A stretch of 64,000 nucleotides of DNA, from assembly GCA_021774335.1 (NCBI GenBank), contig JAJFJD010000040.1, positions 272,291 to 336,290 on the forward strand, read 5' to 3'. The position numbers and the translations under genes were made by a program. The stretch is from Alphaproteobacteria bacterium. Its GTDB lineage: Bacteria; Pseudomonadota; Alphaproteobacteria; UBA8366. The notes under the pieces are model-generated. The model saw only the letters and a list, made by a program, of their open reading frames with translations. It ran no database searches and was not told the origin of the DNA. Positions 61,794 through 64,000 of the stretch are shown piece after piece (position 1 is the stretch's first letter; the number at the start of each line of letters is the position of its first letter).

Positions 61794-62933
61794 CTACGTC
61801 GCGCCGCGCGCATCGACCGGCCAGATATCGACCAGCATATCGCCACGGACCATATGATAGAAATCGTAGAGGTTGACGGTCGGGTCGCAATGCGGCGTCA
61901 GGCATTCCAACATGGTCCCCACCGGCAGATCCGAAAGCCCGTCGGGCAGCACCACAGCACCATGCTCGTCGCCTTTGAACATATAAGTCGATCCGTCCGG
62001 CGCACCGCGGGCGATGACGGGGAGCGGGCCGTCGGTCGCGAAGCGTTTGAGGCCACCGTCGGTGATGGCGAGACCATCGCCGTTTGAGCTGATAACGGTG
62101 GCGGCCACAAACAGAGAAGATTCGAAGGGACGGTCGGCTGATTCCCGAAGCGGGCACGCGTTGTATTGCACATCGGTGAAGATGTAGCTGCCGCATTGCA
62201 TCTCGGTGTAGTTGCCGCGCAGCGCGTCAATCTCGTGAGTGCCGGTACCTGCGCCCGAGACGATCGGCGGCAGGATGCCGTCGCGGTCGAGCAGATCGGT
62301 GAAGACCGCGAGCGGCTCGGCACATTGGTCCGCGGTCCTGCGCCGATCGGCATAGGCCTCGATATGCTGCACATGACCTGCATAGGCATGGATGCCGGCG
62401 AAGGTGAGGCTGTTCGACTGCGCGACCTGGCGCGCTACGGTATGCGCCGCTTCGGGTGTTCGGGCCCCGGTGCGTAGCGTGCCGATGTCGAGCTCGACAA
62501 ACACGTCGAGCGGTTTGCCGGATGCGCCCGCCGCGTTGGAGAGCGTATCGATGATCGTCGCGTTGTCCGCCACCGTCTTGAAGCCGTCGGCACGCTCGTT
62601 CAGAGCGATCAGCCGCTCGATTTTTGCGGCGCCAGCGACCGGCGAGGTGAGAAGCACGCCAGGGATACCGGCATCGGCCAAGGCTTCGGCTTCGCTCAAG
62701 GTGGCGGCGCAGACACCGACCGCACCCGCCTCGATCTGCAGTTTCGCGATCCGCACGGATTTGTGGGATTTGGCGTGTGGCCGGAGCGCGACGCCATGCT
62801 GCCGGCAGTGCGCCGCCATGGCAGCGATGTTCCGCTCCATCGCGTCGAGGTCGACGATGAGAGCCGGTGTCGTCAGGGACTGGCGTGAATTGGGTTTGCC
62901 GATGAGCGGTTCGTTCGGGCCGAGGCTGGGCAT
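61794..62933 (-). CDS. DSD1-family PLP enzyme (D-threonine aldolase/D-serine dehydratase-like)
   Basis: 379 residues, ATG with GGAG 7 bases upstream. Fold-type III PLP enzyme: Schiff-base Lys55 in RPHAKSHKSVRIA (51-63); VGVCAATLSEAEALADAGIPGVLLTSPV is the next strand region; phosphate-binding GAGTGTHEI around 220-230. The C-terminal metal motif is the H-x-C of TPHCDPTVNLYDFYHMV, as in D-serine dehydratase and D-threonine aldolase, which use Zn/Mn. It would split or dehydrate a D-hydroxy amino acid. Located 32 bases upstream of the MaoC gene, so probably first in the minus-strand operon. Confidence 0.88.
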   Translation of the reverse strand: MPSLGPNEPLIGKPNSRQSLTTPALIVDLDAMERNIAAMAAHCRQHGVALRPHAKSHKSVRIAKLQIEAGAVGVCAATLSEAEALADAGIPGVLLTSPVAGAAKIERLIALNERADGFKTVADNATIIDTLSNAAGASGKPLDVFVELDIGTLRTGARTPEAAHTVARQVAQSNSLTFAGIHAYAGHVQHIEAYADRRRTADQCAEPLAVFTDLLDRDGILPPIVSGAGTGTHEIDALRGNYTEMQCGSYIFTDVQYNACPLRESADRPFESSLFVAATVISSNGDGLAITDGGLKRFATDGPLPVIARGAPDGSTYMFKGDEHGAVVLPDGLSDLPVGTMLECLTPHCDPTVNLYDFYHMVRGDMLVDIWPVDARGAT

Positions 62934-62994
62934 GGCGTACTCCGTGTTTCACGGGAGTATATCGCAGCCCTGACACGGCGACAGCGGGGTGCAT

Positions 62995-63020
62995 AAAAAA
63001 GGCGGGGCCGAAGCCCCGCC
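62995..63020 (-). terminator. Rho-independent terminator of the glycine-zipper lipoprotein gene
   Basis: On the minus strand: a 7-bp perfect stem (GGCGGGG / CCCCGCC, 63001-63020) with a C-UUCG-G loop, followed by six T residues (62995-63000). It lies 29 bases past the lipoprotein stop. Confidence 0.92.
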
Positions 63021-63049
63021 AGTCGTCCGGACCGAAGGGGATCGGTCCG

Positions 63050-63517
63050 TTAGATGATTTTCCAGCTACCGTCCGGCTGGCGGCATGCCTGGCCGTAGCC
63101 TTCCTGCTTGCGGCCGCCGACGGTGATTTCCTGTTGATACTCGCGGCAGTAGGCGCCGGATTCGGAATGCACCCCTTCGCGGGTCGGGGTCACGGCGCCG
63201 TAGTTGCCCGATTCCGGGTTGCTCCAGGTGACGGTCTCACCGATCGGCGCCGCGGATGCTTTGTAGGTCGCCTTCTGCAGATACGCCTGATCCGCGCGAT
63301 CGAGCGAGCTGCCGATCTCGTTGCCGAGCAGTCCGCCGGCGACGACACCGATGGCGGTGGCGGCGAGTTTGCCGCTGCCCGAACCGAACTGCGATCCGAG
63401 CAGTCCGCCGAGACCGGCGCCGAGCAGGGCGCCGCCGGCTTGCTTCTGGCCGTAGTGCTGGCAGGCGCCGAGCGATACGGCAACGAGCGCGACGAGTGCG
63501 AGTTTCTTCAGGGTCAT
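63050..63517 (-). CDS. Glycine-zipper outer-membrane lipoprotein (17-kDa surface-antigen-like)
   Basis: 155 residues with AGGAG 7-8 bases before the ATG. A lipoprotein signal peptide ends at the lipobox VSLGAC, with Cys19 as the acylation site. Residues about 28-73 form a glycine-zipper pair (GGALLGAGLGGLLG, IGVVAGGLLGNEIGSSLD) typical of the Rickettsia 17-kDa antigen/SlyB family. The C-terminal domain (TVTWSNPESGNYGAV, SGAYCREYQQEITVGGRKQ, GQACRQPDGSW) has two Cys that may form a disulfide. Expected in the outer membrane. Has its own terminator. Confidence 0.93.
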   Translation of the reverse strand: MTLKKLALVALVAVSLGACQHYGQKQAGGALLGAGLGGLLGSQFGSGSGKLAATAIGVVAGGLLGNEIGSSLDRADQAYLQKATYKASAAPIGETVTWSNPESGNYGAVTPTREGVHSESGAYCREYQQEITVGGRKQEGYGQACRQPDGSWKII

Positions 63518-63624
63518 TGTTTAACTCCTTTCGATCGTCCTAGACGCGCGGTGCCGAAGCGACCTAAACCGATCCGCGTCTACTTGGTTGTACAAGTAAT
63601 AAGTCCGGATATACTTTTATTGTT

Positions 63625-64000
63625 TTAGTAGTAGTGAATAATATGGCGGCTTCCTTTGACGATATAGCTGTCGCCATAGCGGTCGTAACACATGGTTCCG
63701 CCAAACTTTACTTTGCGGCCGTAGCGATCGTAGCCAAGGCGGCTCACCGGGTGGCAGCTGTTGTGCCGGTAGTGGCGCACGCGCTTGTGTTGCCGGTAGC
63801 CGTGCGGCGCCCATGACCCGTGGCCGGGAAACCCGAAGACAAAGTTGTAGATCGGCTTGCCGTGCTTGTAGCCATGGCTGGGCCGATGCTGCTTGCGGCC
63901 GTGCTTGTAGCCTTTGTCATATCCATTCTTGTGGCCGTGCTTGTATGCATGCTTCTTCACATGCCTGCCGTGGCCGCGGCCTTCGCGATATGCGTGTTTC
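63625..64000 (-). CDS. His/Lys/Gly/Tyr-rich repeat protein (partial, N-terminus off the right edge)
   Basis: The minus-strand frame is open from the right edge to its stop at 63625; a GTG at 63960 is an in-frame codon, but family-like sequence continues upstream of it (KHAYREGRGHGRHV), so the gene is probably truncated by the window edge. The visible part has loose repeats of K/R-H-x-Y-K-H-G (YKHGHKNGYDKGYKHGRKQH, continuing HGYKHGKPIY), then a GFPGHGSWAPHG stretch and a tail GGTMCYDRYGDSYIVKG. The His content suggests a metal- or anion-binding secreted protein. I do not recognise a named family. Confidence 0.6.
   Translation of the reverse strand, partial: KHAYREGRGHGRHVKKHAYKHGHKNGYDKGYKHGRKQHRPSHGYKHGKPIYNFVFGFPGHGSWAPHGYRQHKRVRHYRHNSCHPVSRLGYDRYGRKVKFGGTMCYDRYGDSYIVKGSRHIIHYY

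Noticed and set aside
1..64000. CRISPR arrays, transposases, integrases, prophage or tRNA genes
   Set aside because: None seen: no regularly spaced repeats, no transposase-like ORFs, and no cloverleaf-like gaps between genes.

Overview
The window looks like chromosomal DNA of a free-living, metabolically versatile alphaproteobacterium, with Rhodospirillales-like marine or soil heterotrophs as the best guess. The DNA is GC-rich, genes are densely packed on both strands, GTG/TTG starts are common, and there are many solute-binding-protein transport genes (TRAP, TctC type) and catabolic oxidoreductases. I see no rRNA, tRNA, CRISPR array or insertion sequence. The taxonomic placement is inference from gene content.

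Layout. 0-5 kb: edge of an HpcH/HpaI-type aldolase, a DHA2 MFS pump, a divergent LamB/YcsF protein, then a dienelactone hydrolase and a luciferase-like monooxygenase. 5-11 kb: an MscS channel diverging from a three-gene cassette of two different ATP-grasp ligases and a 14-TM exporter, which may make and export a small peptide-like molecule. 11-15 kb: a small cytochrome c, a GAF protein, an ArnT-like glycosyltransferase with a PAP2 phosphatase, and small ORFs around a hairpin-rich gap. 15-22 kb: a catabolic block with a CodA-like amidohydrolase, a fumarase/aspartase-superfamily lyase, two tandem Ldh-type dehydrogenases and an orphan TctC-type binding protein. 22-25.6 kb: a probable sulfur amino-acid module (cysteine-dioxygenase-like cupin, four-domain rhodanese, aminotransferase). 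25.6-31 kb: a GT4 glycosyltransferase abutting an alkaline-phosphatase-superfamily enzyme after an AT-rich gap, then an acyl-CoA dehydrogenase and an iron-ADH-like protein whose metal site looks degraded.

31-35 kb holds the most striking feature. A thioredoxin-fold fusion protein is followed by a UGSC-family gene interrupted by an in-frame TGA. The TGA sits exactly at the U of a U-G-S-C motif and is followed by a hairpin with a G-U apical loop at the spacing of a bacterial SECIS element. I read this as one selenoprotein gene (34279-34797), not two short ORFs.

35-49 kb: SPFH/NfeD membrane pair, DUF2189 protein, a keto-pentenoate hydratase/SDR pair, HyuB/HyuA hydantoinase-oxoprolinase subunits, a second luciferase-like monooxygenase, an enoyl-CoA isomerase-like protein, a gamma-glutamyltransferase-family enzyme and an apparently fused antitoxin-toxin ORF. 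49.5-57 kb: a ROK regulator, a small two-TM protein and a complete TRAP transporter (DctP, hairpin, DctQ, DctM) with a GMC oxidoreductase and a PhyH dioxygenase, probably an uptake-plus-oxidation unit. 57-64 kb, mostly minus strand: a binding-protein-like protein without signal peptide, an amidase with a tiny partner, LeuB-like dehydrogenase, MaoC-type hydratase, a DSD1-type PLP enzyme, a glycine-zipper lipoprotein with a textbook terminator, and the edge of a His/Lys/Gly-rich repeat protein.
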